64,000 nt of DNA from Polaribacter sp. KT25b. Its GTDB lineage: Bacteria; Bacteroidota; Bacteroidia; Flavobacteriales; Flavobacteriaceae. The translations under genes and the position numbers were made by a program. Below are positions 1 to 9,098 of this stretch, piece after piece. Every line of letters starts with the position of its first letter. Position 1 is the stretch's first letter. The DNA is taken from contig NZ_LT629752.1 of assembly GCF_900105145.1 (NCBI RefSeq), forward strand, positions 2,690,001 to 2,754,000. The letters are read 5' to 3'. Below the pieces are notes generated by a model. It was not told the origin of the DNA and searched no databases. It saw only the letters and a program-made list of their open reading frames with translations.

Positions 1-702
1 TTAGGCAGAGGATACACCTGTAATGTACCCTACCCAAAACCAACAAATGATATTTTTGAAAGAAATATTCTATGGGGCGGAACAGTGTACAAATCTAGTA
101 ACCCAACGCTTTGGGGAGGAACTAGAAATTTCAATTTCGTTCACAATCCTGATTCTAAAAATGTTGTACCTGCTTATGGTGCACAAGAACAAACACAGGA
201 CGATGCTGAAAGTTTGTATGGTAATGTTCTTTTTGCAGGAAAACCTCAACATGGCGACTTTACCGTCTCAAATAAATCAGCAGCATTAAGTCTTGGATTT
301 AAAAACTTTCCGATGTCTGGTTTTGGTGTTACTTCTGATAAATTGAAAAATTTGGCAATGAAACCTAAAATTCTTGCACCTAAAGAAATAGCCTCTAATG
401 TATTTGTGAAGTCAAAGTTGAAAGGGTTCATGGGAGCTAAATTTAAAACACTAGAAACGGAAGCAGAACTTTCTGCAACAGGAATGTTTGACACTTATGG
501 AGTGTTACTGGTTTCTGTTCCTAAGAATAGTAAATTGGCTAAAATGGGATTTAAAGTGGATGATGTTGTGATAGAATTAAATTCAGAAAAAATAGCGGAT
601 GAGAAATCTTTTGTAAGAACGATGAGCCGTCTAAATGCTAAAGAACATAATGTTAAAGTATGGAGACATCAAAAACCAGTTGCTTTTTCTTTTACAAAAT
701 AA
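1..702 (+). CDS. C-terminal part of a beta-helix (GH141-like) PUL protein with PDZ-like domain (5' truncated)
   Basis: The frame is open from the first base of the window, so this is the 3' end of a longer gene; a GTG at 85 is internal, not the start. The first ~110 residues (repeated GG-T/N-rich turns, then a segment ending SLGFKNFPMSGFG) match the end of the beta-helix domain of the protein encoded at 2381-5203, which has TGFKNFPMDQFG at the same place. The last ~75 residues look like a PDZ domain (GVLLVSVPKNSKLAKMGFK, then DDVVIELN). It is therefore probably a paralogue of that enzyme: a secreted right-handed parallel beta-helix glycosidase of GH141 type. It lies 45 bp before the next gene on the same strand and is likely co-transcribed. 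The catalytic region is outside the window, so the activity is inferred. Confidence 0.75.
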   Translation, partial: LGRGYTCNVPYPKPTNDIFERNILWGGTVYKSSNPTLWGGTRNFNFVHNPDSKNVVPAYGAQEQTQDDAESLYGNVLFAGKPQHGDFTVSNKSAALSLGFKNFPMSGFGVTSDKLKNLAMKPKILAPKEIASNVFVKSKLKGFMGAKFKTLETEAELSATGMFDTYGVLLVSVPKNSKLAKMGFKVDDVVIELNSEKIADEKSFVRTMSRLNAKEHNVKVWRHQKPVAFSFTK

Positions 703-747
703 ATAATACCGTAAAATTCTTTTAATCTAAAAAATAATATAATAAAA

Positions 748-2331
748 ATGAAAAACAGAACACAAATAAACAAAGCTTTTTTACTGCTTACATTTGCTTT
801 ATTTACTGTAAACGGAGCGCTACAAGCACAAAATACTTGGACCCTTGAGTCTCAAGAAGACTGGCAAGCGAATATAGCTACAAAAACAAATTTAGAAATC
901 AGCAAAGGAAAAGTAATTCCTACTGAAAAGGAAGCCGTTTTCAAAAGCTCCATGAAAAAGTTTGCAAAAAAACGAGCTGCAAAATCCATTACCTTTTCTC
1001 AATCACCAGAATGGTTAAATTGGGAACAAATCCCTACTGCAGCACCAGCAAATTTAGGTGATGCCCCTGTGGCATTGCAGTTAGGAGATGGAAATTACTG
1101 GATGTTTGGTAAATATGATACTAGAAAGAATAATAAACGACCGAATGATTTTAAAAGTAAGGATACCATCTTAAAAGGGTATGATGTGGTGTTAAAAACA
1201 ACACATCTTAAAAATCAATTTGATGCTCCATCAGGATTAAAAAAACCGTTAAAGGGATATCATGCTTGGCATAGTATCGATATGAAAAACTGGGTGCATT
1301 ATGGACCTATATCAGACATGTCTTCTCGTTGGGTAACTTCTGCAGAATATATTGATGGAAAATTTTATTTCTATTACGATTTCCCAAACGATCAAGATCC
1401 GCATTTACTTATTGATGAAAACTTAACTGATGGTATTGTTGGTAAAAAAATGGGCATGGCTTTTAAGGATCCTTCAGATGGTTCAGATTGTGCAGTTATT
1501 AGAGATTTAGAAGGTAATTTTCATATTATAGCTGAAGATTGGTCGCCTATTGATGCTTCTACGCATGCTTGGGATTCGCCCTTAGCAACTCATGCTGTTA
1601 GTAAAGATGGTTTTAATGATTTTAAAATTTTAAATCCTCCTGTAGATGAACGTACCAAACCAACTGGTAAATTTGCTGAATATGCACATCCGCATTGGTT
1701 TAAGGAAGACCCTGATAACTATCCTGGAAAAGCGTCACCTGTTGATATTCCGAGACAAAGAATTAAAAAAGGAGACGTCGTTTCTTTTGGTAAATACGAA
1801 ATCCATGAGCCAGAACAAAATTCTTTTGGAGATTGGGCTTCTATTTCTATTGGTGGTCAATATTATTTATTCGCAGATTATGATCCAGCAGGTAAGACAG
1901 GTGGTAAACATATGAGTGTTGCTTGGTTTACGTCTGATAACATCAATAAAAAATTTGAGTTTTGTGGAAACATTGGTCAAGGACATCCAGATCCAGATAT
2001 CATGTTTGCAGAAGGTAAATATTACTTGCTTACGCAAACAAGAAATGATTATGTAAGTACTGGTCCTTGGGTGGAGACTGTAGAAGTAAGAATGGGTGTA
2101 GATACCACTAATGACGGACTCGTTAATGAGTGGAGTGATTGGCAAGTTGTGAAAGAACAATATGATTATATCAAAGGTTTCTCTAAGCAAATTGAAAAAA
2201 CTCCTGCGCAAATGAATTTTTCAGACTTACCTAAAGGATATGGATTTCAATTTGAGGTTAAAATGACGGATACAACGGAAAATGAATCAAAACCAATTTT
2301 AGATAAGGTAGTTGTTTCATTTGAGAAATAA
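748..2331 (+). CDS. Secreted beta-propeller glycoside hydrolase (GH43/GH117-like)
   Basis: 527 residues with a Sec signal peptide (hydrophobic stretch ending GALQAQ). The centre shows repeated propeller-blade patterns: YHAWHSIDMKNW, then SSRWVTSAEYIDGKFYFYYDF, then GSDCAVIRDLEGNFHIIAEDW, then WASISIGGQYYLFADYDP, then HPDPDIMFAEGKYYLLTQT. This succession of 'is the source near, is the product visible' strands with acidic residues resembles five-bladed propeller glycosidases of the GH43/GH117 group, where three carboxylates lie in the central cavity. The last ~90 residues look like a beta-sandwich. It sits between two beta-helix genes in one operon (45 and 49 bp gaps), so it probably trims oligosaccharides from the same glycan. 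I cannot assign the CAZy family or the sugar released from sequence alone. Confidence 0.6.
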   Translation: MKNRTQINKAFLLLTFALFTVNGALQAQNTWTLESQEDWQANIATKTNLEISKGKVIPTEKEAVFKSSMKKFAKKRAAKSITFSQSPEWLNWEQIPTAAPANLGDAPVALQLGDGNYWMFGKYDTRKNNKRPNDFKSKDTILKGYDVVLKTTHLKNQFDAPSGLKKPLKGYHAWHSIDMKNWVHYGPISDMSSRWVTSAEYIDGKFYFYYDFPNDQDPHLLIDENLTDGIVGKKMGMAFKDPSDGSDCAVIRDLEGNFHIIAEDWSPIDASTHAWDSPLATHAVSKDGFNDFKILNPPVDERTKPTGKFAEYAHPHWFKEDPDNYPGKASPVDIPRQRIKKGDVVSFGKYEIHEPEQNSFGDWASISIGGQYYLFADYDPAGKTGGKHMSVAWFTSDNINKKFEFCGNIGQGHPDPDIMFAEGKYYLLTQTRNDYVSTGPWVETVEVRMGVDTTNDGLVNEWSDWQVVKEQYDYIKGFSKQIEKTPAQMNFSDLPKGYGFQFEVKMTDTTENESKPILDKVVVSFEK

Positions 2332-2380
2332 GATTTAAAAATCACCACTCGTATTTAAAACGAAAATTAAATTTTATAAG

Positions 2381-5203
2381 ATGATAATAAACAGAAATTT
2401 ATTAACAATTCTTCTGGTTCTGTTCATGCTTAGTAATTCTTTTGCGAAGGATATTTATGTATCTCCCAAAGGAAATGATGCGAATTCAGGCACAAAAAAC
2501 AGTCCTTATTTAAGCTTTAAAAGAGCTTTTCAAGAAGTAAAAAAATATGCAGGTAAAGAAACTGTAACCGTATGGTTTTCTGCAGGGGAATATTATATTG
2601 ATGAAACGCTTACCTTGGATAGCGAATTTTCAGGAACAACAAAAAAACCAGTTGTATTTTCTGCAATTCCAGGAGAAAAGGTTGTTATAAAAGGCTCTCG
2701 TCAATTAGCATCTTTAAAATGGAAAAAACACAAAGGAGGGATTTATAAAACTCAAGTTCCAAGTGGATTGTCTATGGATCAATTATTTGTTGATGATGTT
2801 CGCCAGGTAAGAGCACGTTTTCCTAATTATGATTACGAAAACCCACTTCGTGACGGAAAAGGATACCTTCAAGTCACAGGTGGTACAGACAAACGATATG
2901 ATAAATGGTTTTCATACGATCCTGAAACTTTTTCGGATAAAACATGGAGCAATACTGAAACAGGAATTGTGCATAGTTTCCAAAGTCATAACTGGGGAAA
3001 TATGCAGTACAGACTTAAATCAATCAATAAAGAAGAAAGTAGAATATACCTTAACGAAGGTGGTTGGCAACTACAGAGAACACATGGTATTGGAGGTAAA
3101 AAAAATCATGCGTCTTACTATTTCGTAGAAAATATTTTTGAAGAACTAGATGTTCCTGGTGAATGGTTTTTAGACAACAAAACTAGTACGCTTTACTATT
3201 ATCCGATGCAAGACGTAAAATTAAGTGACGTTAAAATTGAAGTACCCGTTATAGCAGATATTATTCAATTAAAAGGAACTAAAGAAGCACCTGTAAAAAA
3301 CATTCAGTTTAAAGGATTCCATTTTACACAAACCAATTATACGTTTATGGAGGCTTATGAGCCTGTTGCTCGTGGAGATTGGGCTGTTCACAGAGGTGGA
3401 ACCATTTTTATGGAAGGTACAGAAAACCTGTTAATTGAAGACTGTAATTTTGAGTATGTAGGAGGAAATGGTGTATTTATGAGTGCTTACAATCGTAACA
3501 ATAAAGTAAGCGGTTGTCGATTTGTACACACCGGAGAAAGTGCCGTATGTTTTGTTGGTTCTCCTAAAGCAGTTCGTTTTTATCAAACGTGGGATGACAG
3601 ATTACTTCATGGGAAAAACTGGAATGCGATGCGTGAAAACATGGATTTAGAAGCAGGACCTAAAACACCTGATTACCCAAAAGAATGTGTTGTTGAAAAC
3701 AGTATTATGCACGATTTTGGTGATGTTGGTAAACAAGTGGCGGGTGTTTACATTTCTATGAGTCATAAAATAACAGCTTCACATAATACCATTTATAACT
3801 GTCCGCGTGCAGGAATATGTATCAACGATGGTACTTGGGGAGGACACCTTATTGAATTTAATGATATTTGGGAAACCGTTAGAGAAACAGGAGAACATGG
3901 ACCTTTTAATTCTTGGGGACGAGAAAGACAATGGAAAGGTGGTAGAGGAACGAATGAGCATTTTATAAAGGAATTGACAAGATTGGATGCTATTGACAAC
4001 ACAATTTTACGAAATAACAAAATAGCCAATTATAGAAAATCTATTAGTGCAGGAAACTGGACGATTGATTTAGATGATGGTTCTAGTTATTACGAAATCT
4101 ATAACAACTTAAACTTAGGGTCTACCATTAAATTAAGAGATGGTATGGGACGTAAAGTGTATAATAATATTACCGTAAGTGCAGTTCCTTCAGGATGGCA
4201 TGTATGGCCTGAACATTCAGAAGATGAAATTTATAAAAACATTTTTGTGATTGCTGGTACATTGCCTGGTAAAAATACACCTACTAAAAACTTTATTCGT
4301 GGAGTAGGATTGTCTAAAAAAGTTAAATGGAGTGAAAACTATGACAACAACACGTATTGGAACGTTAATTATCCTGATAATTTTGAGATGTCCCCAAATC
4401 AGAACATGGAAGCTTGGAATAAAGAAGGATATGATTTAAACGCTGTTTCAGCAAATCCAAATTTTGTAGATCCAATCAACGGAAATTATCAAGTTGAAGA
4501 AAATTCTCCTGCATTAAAAACAGGATTTAAAAACTTCCCAATGGATCAGTTCGGTCATACAATGACACGTATATTACCATTTGGAGGTGATTTTGAAAAC
4601 GAAACTATTGTAAGCTTAAGGGCCGATATTAGAGCAGGAAAAAAATCTAATGTTTATTATACTACAGATGGATCAGAACCGACAATGAGTTCGTTAAAAT
4701 ATTCAAAGCCATTTAAAATTAACCAATCAACATTGTTGAGCGCTAGAACCTTTGATTCAAATGGAATTCCAGTTGGTTTTACAAACGAAGTTGAATTTAC
4801 AAAAGTTGAAAAAGTTACCTACCCAAGTTGGTTAGCCACTTTACTAGCTGGTAAATATGCAGAAGAAACTGTTGTTGAAGGAAAGACTACCAAAATTAAA
4901 AAAGCACTTCAAAAAGAAGTGAATGGAGCTTTGTTAATTAACATTGCAGATGATCCAGATTTAATAGATGCAACAGGTGGATATAATTTTGGTTGTTATA
5001 TTGAGTCATTAGATAATAAAAAAGCGAAAATGTGGTTGGATGCCGGATTGAACAAAGATTGGGTGATTCAAAAATTAAACAAACATAAAATTTCAAATAT
5101 TGCACATTTACAAAAGTTCCTAAAAGAATATTCAGGACAAACCGTAAAGATTACTGCCGTAAGAGATTATGGTTCTAAAGTGTTTGAGGTAACCATTCCT
5201 TAA
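2381..5203 (+). CDS. Secreted right-handed beta-helix glycosidase, GH141-like, with chitobiase-C-like and PDZ-like C-terminal domains
   Basis: 940 residues with a signal peptide ending NSFAK, followed by the typical beta-helix opening DIYVSPKGNDANSGTKNSPY. Residues ~25-720 form the right-handed parallel beta-helix, with short right-handed repeats such as NLLIEDCNFEYVGGNGVFM and HNTIYNCPRAGI. Around residues 745-805 there is a chitobiase/hexosaminidase C-terminal-like module (VYYTTDGSEPTMSS). The final ~120 residues look like a degenerate PDZ domain (GCYIESLDNKKAKMWLDAGL, then VKITAVRD). GH141 includes alpha-L-fucosidases and xylanases; in this sulfatase- and GH29-rich locus a fucose-directed activity is the better guess. 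It is the last gene of the left plus-strand block and is followed by a strong terminator. Confidence 0.7.
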   Translation: MIINRNLLTILLVLFMLSNSFAKDIYVSPKGNDANSGTKNSPYLSFKRAFQEVKKYAGKETVTVWFSAGEYYIDETLTLDSEFSGTTKKPVVFSAIPGEKVVIKGSRQLASLKWKKHKGGIYKTQVPSGLSMDQLFVDDVRQVRARFPNYDYENPLRDGKGYLQVTGGTDKRYDKWFSYDPETFSDKTWSNTETGIVHSFQSHNWGNMQYRLKSINKEESRIYLNEGGWQLQRTHGIGGKKNHASYYFVENIFEELDVPGEWFLDNKTSTLYYYPMQDVKLSDVKIEVPVIADIIQLKGTKEAPVKNIQFKGFHFTQTNYTFMEAYEPVARGDWAVHRGGTIFMEGTENLLIEDCNFEYVGGNGVFMSAYNRNNKVSGCRFVHTGESAVCFVGSPKAVRFYQTWDDRLLHGKNWNAMRENMDLEAGPKTPDYPKECVVENSIMHDFGDVGKQVAGVYISMSHKITASHNTIYNCPRAGICINDGTWGGHLIEFNDIWETVRETGEHGPFNSWGRERQWKGGRGTNEHFIKELTRLDAIDNTILRNNKIANYRKSISAGNWTIDLDDGSSYYEIYNNLNLGSTIKLRDGMGRKVYNNITVSAVPSGWHVWPEHSEDEIYKNIFVIAGTLPGKNTPTKNFIRGVGLSKKVKWSENYDNNTYWNVNYPDNFEMSPNQNMEAWNKEGYDLNAVSANPNFVDPINGNYQVEENSPALKTGFKNFPMDQFGHTMTRILPFGGDFENETIVSLRADIRAGKKSNVYYTTDGSEPTMSSLKYSKPFKINQSTLLSARTFDSNGIPVGFTNEVEFTKVEKVTYPSWLATLLAGKYAEETVVEGKTTKIKKALQKEVNGALLINIADDPDLIDATGGYNFGCYIESLDNKKAKMWLDAGLNKDWVIQKLNKHKISNIAHLQKFLKEYSGQTVKITAVRDYGSKVFEVTIP

Positions 5204-5240
5204 GTTTATTTGGAGTAAATTCTATTTCATGAATAAAAAC

Positions 5241-5274
5241 TAAACCTCAATTAGATAATTCTAATTGAGGTTTA
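5241..5274. terminator. Bidirectional intrinsic terminator between convergent PUL blocks
   Basis: Perfect 15-bp inverted repeat (TAAACCTCAATTAGA at 5241-5255 and its complement at 5260-5274) with a 4-base loop. T-rich sequence follows on the plus strand (5275-5281) and an A-rich run precedes it, so it can stop both the gene ending at 5203 and the minus-strand operon ending at 5330. Confidence 0.85.
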
Positions 5275-5329
5275 ATTTTTTACAATATACTTATTTATAT
5301 CAAAGGAAAGAAAACTCTTCCTGAAACAA

Positions 5330-7333
5330 TTATCTTTTAAGAAATCTAATTACTTCAAAATTATTATTTACATATGCCTTGATTATGTAGAATCCAGGAT
5401 TTAAGCTTGAAACGTCAAAACTTTCTTTATTTCCTGAAAATTGTAATATTTTTTCACCTGTAATTGCATAGATTGTAAGAGAATTGAATTCTTTAGATAA
5501 TTTAAAAACATCTTTTACTGGATTCGGAAATACTTTAAGAGAGATATCATCACTCAAATTAGACGCTATAGATAGGCTTTGATCTTCTCCAACAAGAAAT
5601 GCCCCTTCCGGACGTTCATAAACAGTTGCATCTGCATTAATAGCAAATTGTTGATCCATAAATGTTAATATTTCTACTTCATCTTCTGATGTAGTACCAT
5701 CTGTAGCTGTTGTGTTTGAAAAAGTAACGGATCCTCCTGCATCTGTAATTCTTTTCGCAAAACGATACGCTTGTTCATTATCAAACATTAAATCTGATCT
5801 TTCGCTAGACCAAGTGGCTCTTAGCGGTAAAAAGAAATGTTTTAATGTTTGTTTTGTTCCTTCATATATAGATATTGATGATTCTTCAATATCTGATATT
5901 GTAAACTCTTCATAAGCCCAAGAATTAGGAGGAGCTCCTTGTCCTAAAGGTGTAATATGTCCTGCTGTAAAATCTGACCAAGAGTTCGTTGCTGTCATCT
6001 TTATAATAGTATAATCTCTATTAGGATCATCACCAGTTCCATCAACACCTACCGATTCATCAATTCCATCAGTATCTACCAATATTAAATCTCCGTTTTC
6101 ATCAACAAAAGAATCTTTATCAATGTTCGTTGTGATAATAGCATTAGGAGCTGCATTACGAATCATTGCTACAAATTCAGCTCTTTGTTCTGTAGTACTA
6201 GCAACATCAGCATTTCCAAGACTATTATTTATATTATAACTTCCAAATGAATCAAACCAATATCCATCAACTCCTATTTCTGTAAAACGTTTTATATAAC
6301 CTTCACAATAGTTCATCCATGCTGCATGACCATCACCAGCAAAATATGTATCTACATAATTATTCCAAGCTACTGCTCCTGCAGCTGTAGCTCTATTTGC
6401 TGGACTTTGCGTATTTACATATAAAATAACTTTTTTACCTGAATTTTTGAAGATGTCAATAACATCGATAATAATTTGTTCATTAGCTAAACTCGGTACA
6501 AATTCTTCATCTACAATAGAATTTTCGGCTCCCATTACCTCATCTACATTAGGATTTGTTCTTAAAGTCCATAATTGTGAATTAGCATTATTGGTAGCAT
6601 TGGTTATTACATGCCCCATTGTAGGATAACTGTCTGCAATTTCTTGCGCTCCTGCAATATAATTATAACCTTTATTATCAACATAGTCATCTAAATCTTC
6701 ACCAGCCCTTACGTAAAAACGACCTCCCCAAGAACCTTTAAGCACATCTTTTAAAGGTACTTGGGGTATGGATCCGTGAATTTGATCTATAAAATAATTT
6801 ATTGCAGATGTTGATTCTTGTCCGTTTCCAAAACCAATGTCTAATTGATTATACCCTCCGCTTCCTAAACCTTCTGTTGTGAAATCAGCTTTATCAAAAA
6901 CAAAAGAAAACTTTTCCCATGCTTTACCTACTGTAAATGTTTTTGTTATCTGTTTAAAATCTCCAGTAGTGGTATTTCGTAAATAGATACGTAAACGATT
7001 TGGTTCAGACGATAAATCTGAAGTGGCAACATCTATGTAAGCTTTTAAAGTTACTGTATATTTTGAAGCAGTTGTTAGCGGGGTAAACAACTGAAAATAG
7101 GTAAATCCTCTATTTACATCTGCATCTCTAACAAACTTAGAACTTTTTGTATTTGTATTTACTCCACTAACATCTGGATTTGTTTCAGCTGTAGTAAAAG
7201 TACCATCTACTGTTCTTGAAAATGTTATATTTTCCGTACCTGTTTCGTTTTCATACCAAAGATGTTGCGCAAGAGTTCTATTTCCTAATAAAAGAAAAAA
7301 TAGTAACAATAATAAAATCTTTAGTTTTGACAT
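5330..7333 (-). CDS. T9SS-exported TIM-barrel glycosidase, candidate endo-acting fucan enzyme
   Basis: 667 residues. A signal peptide (residues 1-22, ending RTLAQ) is followed by a beta-sandwich, probably a carbohydrate-binding domain (~24-190), then a putative (beta/alpha)8 catalytic domain (~195-560). The motif IGVDGYWFDSFG places Asp361 at the end of a barrel strand, a typical acid/base or nucleophile position. The last ~75 residues are a type IX secretion tail (KVFPNPVKDVF, then ISSLNPGFYIIKAY-like, ending FEVIRFLKR). Among the enzymes of the locus only this one carries a T9SS tail, so it is probably the extracellular enzyme that makes the first cuts. Endo-fucanase families (GH107, GH168, GH174 and others) are the obvious candidates by context, but I could not match it to one. 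It is the last gene of the minus block, 18 bp after the sulfatase gene. Confidence 0.6.
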   Translation of the reverse strand: MSKLKILLLLLFFLLLGNRTLAQHLWYENETGTENITFSRTVDGTFTTAETNPDVSGVNTNTKSSKFVRDADVNRGFTYFQLFTPLTTASKYTVTLKAYIDVATSDLSSEPNRLRIYLRNTTTGDFKQITKTFTVGKAWEKFSFVFDKADFTTEGLGSGGYNQLDIGFGNGQESTSAINYFIDQIHGSIPQVPLKDVLKGSWGGRFYVRAGEDLDDYVDNKGYNYIAGAQEIADSYPTMGHVITNATNNANSQLWTLRTNPNVDEVMGAENSIVDEEFVPSLANEQIIIDVIDIFKNSGKKVILYVNTQSPANRATAAGAVAWNNYVDTYFAGDGHAAWMNYCEGYIKRFTEIGVDGYWFDSFGSYNINNSLGNADVASTTEQRAEFVAMIRNAAPNAIITTNIDKDSFVDENGDLILVDTDGIDESVGVDGTGDDPNRDYTIIKMTATNSWSDFTAGHITPLGQGAPPNSWAYEEFTISDIEESSISIYEGTKQTLKHFFLPLRATWSSERSDLMFDNEQAYRFAKRITDAGGSVTFSNTTATDGTTSEDEVEILTFMDQQFAINADATVYERPEGAFLVGEDQSLSIASNLSDDISLKVFPNPVKDVFKLSKEFNSLTIYAITGEKILQFSGNKESFDVSSLNPGFYIIKAYVNNNFEVIRFLKR

Positions 7334-7351
7334 TTAATTTTATAGATAAAA

Positions 7352-8905
7352 TTATTTTTTAGACTTCTTCTTTTTATTTTTTGCTTTCTTACTTCTACTA
7401 ACAGTTCTTTTTTTCCATAAAATTATATTATCAATATCATTTTGAGAAAACTCCCCTGTTGTACTTCTTCCATTTTTAATATCATTTTCTAAAAGCTGTA
7501 ATAGCTTTTCAGCAATTTCTGGACGCTCTAAATATAAGTTAGTTGTTTCGGCTGCATCGTTTTCCATATCATATAATTGTGCTATTGGCATATTATCTAA
7601 TGTAGTATCATCTTCTTGTGGTGAACTCCAACCTCCTGAACCTCTAGACAATAACAATTTCCATTTTCCTTGTCTATACCCAAAATGTCCAGAAATTGAA
7701 TGATGGATTACACCAGCTCTCGTGCTATTGATAGCTTCTCCATTTAGTGCTGGTAAAAAACTTACACTATCTTCACCACTTTTGCTGGGTACAGCAACAT
7801 TTATGATATCTGAAAAAGTAGCAAATATATCTGTTAAACAGATTAAATCATTATTTACAGAACCCGCTTCTACTTTTCCTGGCCATCTTACAATAAAAGG
7901 CACACGATGTCCACCATCCCATAAATCTGATTTTGAACCACGATACCCCGCACTTACAATATGTCCTTGTTTAGCAAGTCCTTTTATATTTGCTGCTTTA
8001 GAAGCACCATTATCACTACTAAAAATTACCAATGTATTTTCAGAAAAACCATTATCTTTTAATGCTTTTGTAATTGCACCTACTGTTGCATCTGTTTGCA
8101 TTACAAAATCTGCATAAGCTCCAAGCCCACTTTTACCTTGCCATTCTTTAGAAGGTAATATTGGTGTATGTGGCGACCCTAAAGGCACATATAGAAAAAA
8201 TGGTTTTCCATCTTTATTTTTTGCTTGATTATTAATGTATTCTACAGATTTTGTTGTTAAACGAGGCAACATATTAATTTCATCTTCATGAAGAATTACT
8301 TTGTCGTTTTCTAGAACTGCTTTCATACTACCTGCATGATGAAAACCATGGTAATAATCAAATCCTCTATTGATAGGTCCATCTGGAATTGTAGCTCCTA
8401 CAGGTGGTAAATTTCTACCTTTTTTTCTAATTACTTCTTTCGAAATAGGATCAATGTATTGAAAATTCATGTGCCATTTACCAATAATAGCCGTATGATA
8501 ACCTTCAGTTCCTAAAAAGTTACCAACGGTAGGGCGATCTTCTTTAATTAAGTTTGGAGCAAAACCAGACACTACTCCGCTTTGTAATTTTGTTCGCCAA
8601 CTATAACGCCCTGTCATAATTCCATAACGTGTAGGTGTACAAACGGATGCACCAGAATGCGCATCTGTAAATGTCATCCCTTCTTGGTTTAACTTATCTA
8701 TATGAGGGGTTTTAATTTTACTTGTTTCTGGAGCTAAACTTTGTACATCTCCATAGCCTAAATCATCACATAGTATAAATACGATGTTTGGTTTAATTGA
8801 TTTGTTTTGTGCAATTGCTGATTTATTTTGTGCACATGAGGACAAAACGGATACCAACATTACTAAAAAAACTAATTTTACATTAAAAAAACTAAATTTA
8901 TTCAT
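7352..8905 (-). CDS. S1 family sulfatase, lipoprotein, Lys-rich C-terminus
   Basis: 517 residues of the alkaline-phosphatase-superfamily sulfatase fold. A lipobox (LSSC, Cys24) predicts an outer-membrane or periplasmic lipoprotein. The metal-binding Asp pair is at 47-48 and the formylglycine motif C-T-P-T-R starts at Cys89, so it needs maturation by a formylglycine-generating system that is not encoded in this window. GKWH lies at 142-145 and the second metal pair DN at 298-299. With the sulfatases at 10254, 11784 and 30024 it shares the form CTPxRYxxxTGRYxWR, an ARSA-like subgroup. The extreme C-terminus (last ~14 residues) is almost only Lys, Ser, Asn and Ala. It removes sulfate esters from the glycan or its oligosaccharides; the position attacked is not predictable here. 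A 193-bp gap upstream, with a possible -7 box (TAAATTTG on the minus strand, 9036-9043), may give it its own promoter. Confidence 0.9.
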   Translation of the reverse strand: MNKFSFFNVKLVFLVMLVSVLSSCAQNKSAIAQNKSIKPNIVFILCDDLGYGDVQSLAPETSKIKTPHIDKLNQEGMTFTDAHSGASVCTPTRYGIMTGRYSWRTKLQSGVVSGFAPNLIKEDRPTVGNFLGTEGYHTAIIGKWHMNFQYIDPISKEVIRKKGRNLPPVGATIPDGPINRGFDYYHGFHHAGSMKAVLENDKVILHEDEINMLPRLTTKSVEYINNQAKNKDGKPFFLYVPLGSPHTPILPSKEWQGKSGLGAYADFVMQTDATVGAITKALKDNGFSENTLVIFSSDNGASKAANIKGLAKQGHIVSAGYRGSKSDLWDGGHRVPFIVRWPGKVEAGSVNNDLICLTDIFATFSDIINVAVPSKSGEDSVSFLPALNGEAINSTRAGVIHHSISGHFGYRQGKWKLLLSRGSGGWSSPQEDDTTLDNMPIAQLYDMENDAAETTNLYLERPEIAEKLLQLLENDIKNGRSTTGEFSQNDIDNIILWKKRTVSRSKKAKNKKKKSKK

Positions 8906-9098
8906 GATTATTTTACTTTATGTTATACTTTTTAAATAGTTATACTTTTAAACAGACTAAACTACTAACGTTAATAGTATTTTAAGAATGCATACACAAT
9001 CGTGTCATTTATCATAATTTTTACAAGTCTATAAACAAATTTAAAGCTAAACTAAAAACAATAGTTTCTCTATTCAATCGTTTATTTGCTTTAATTAA

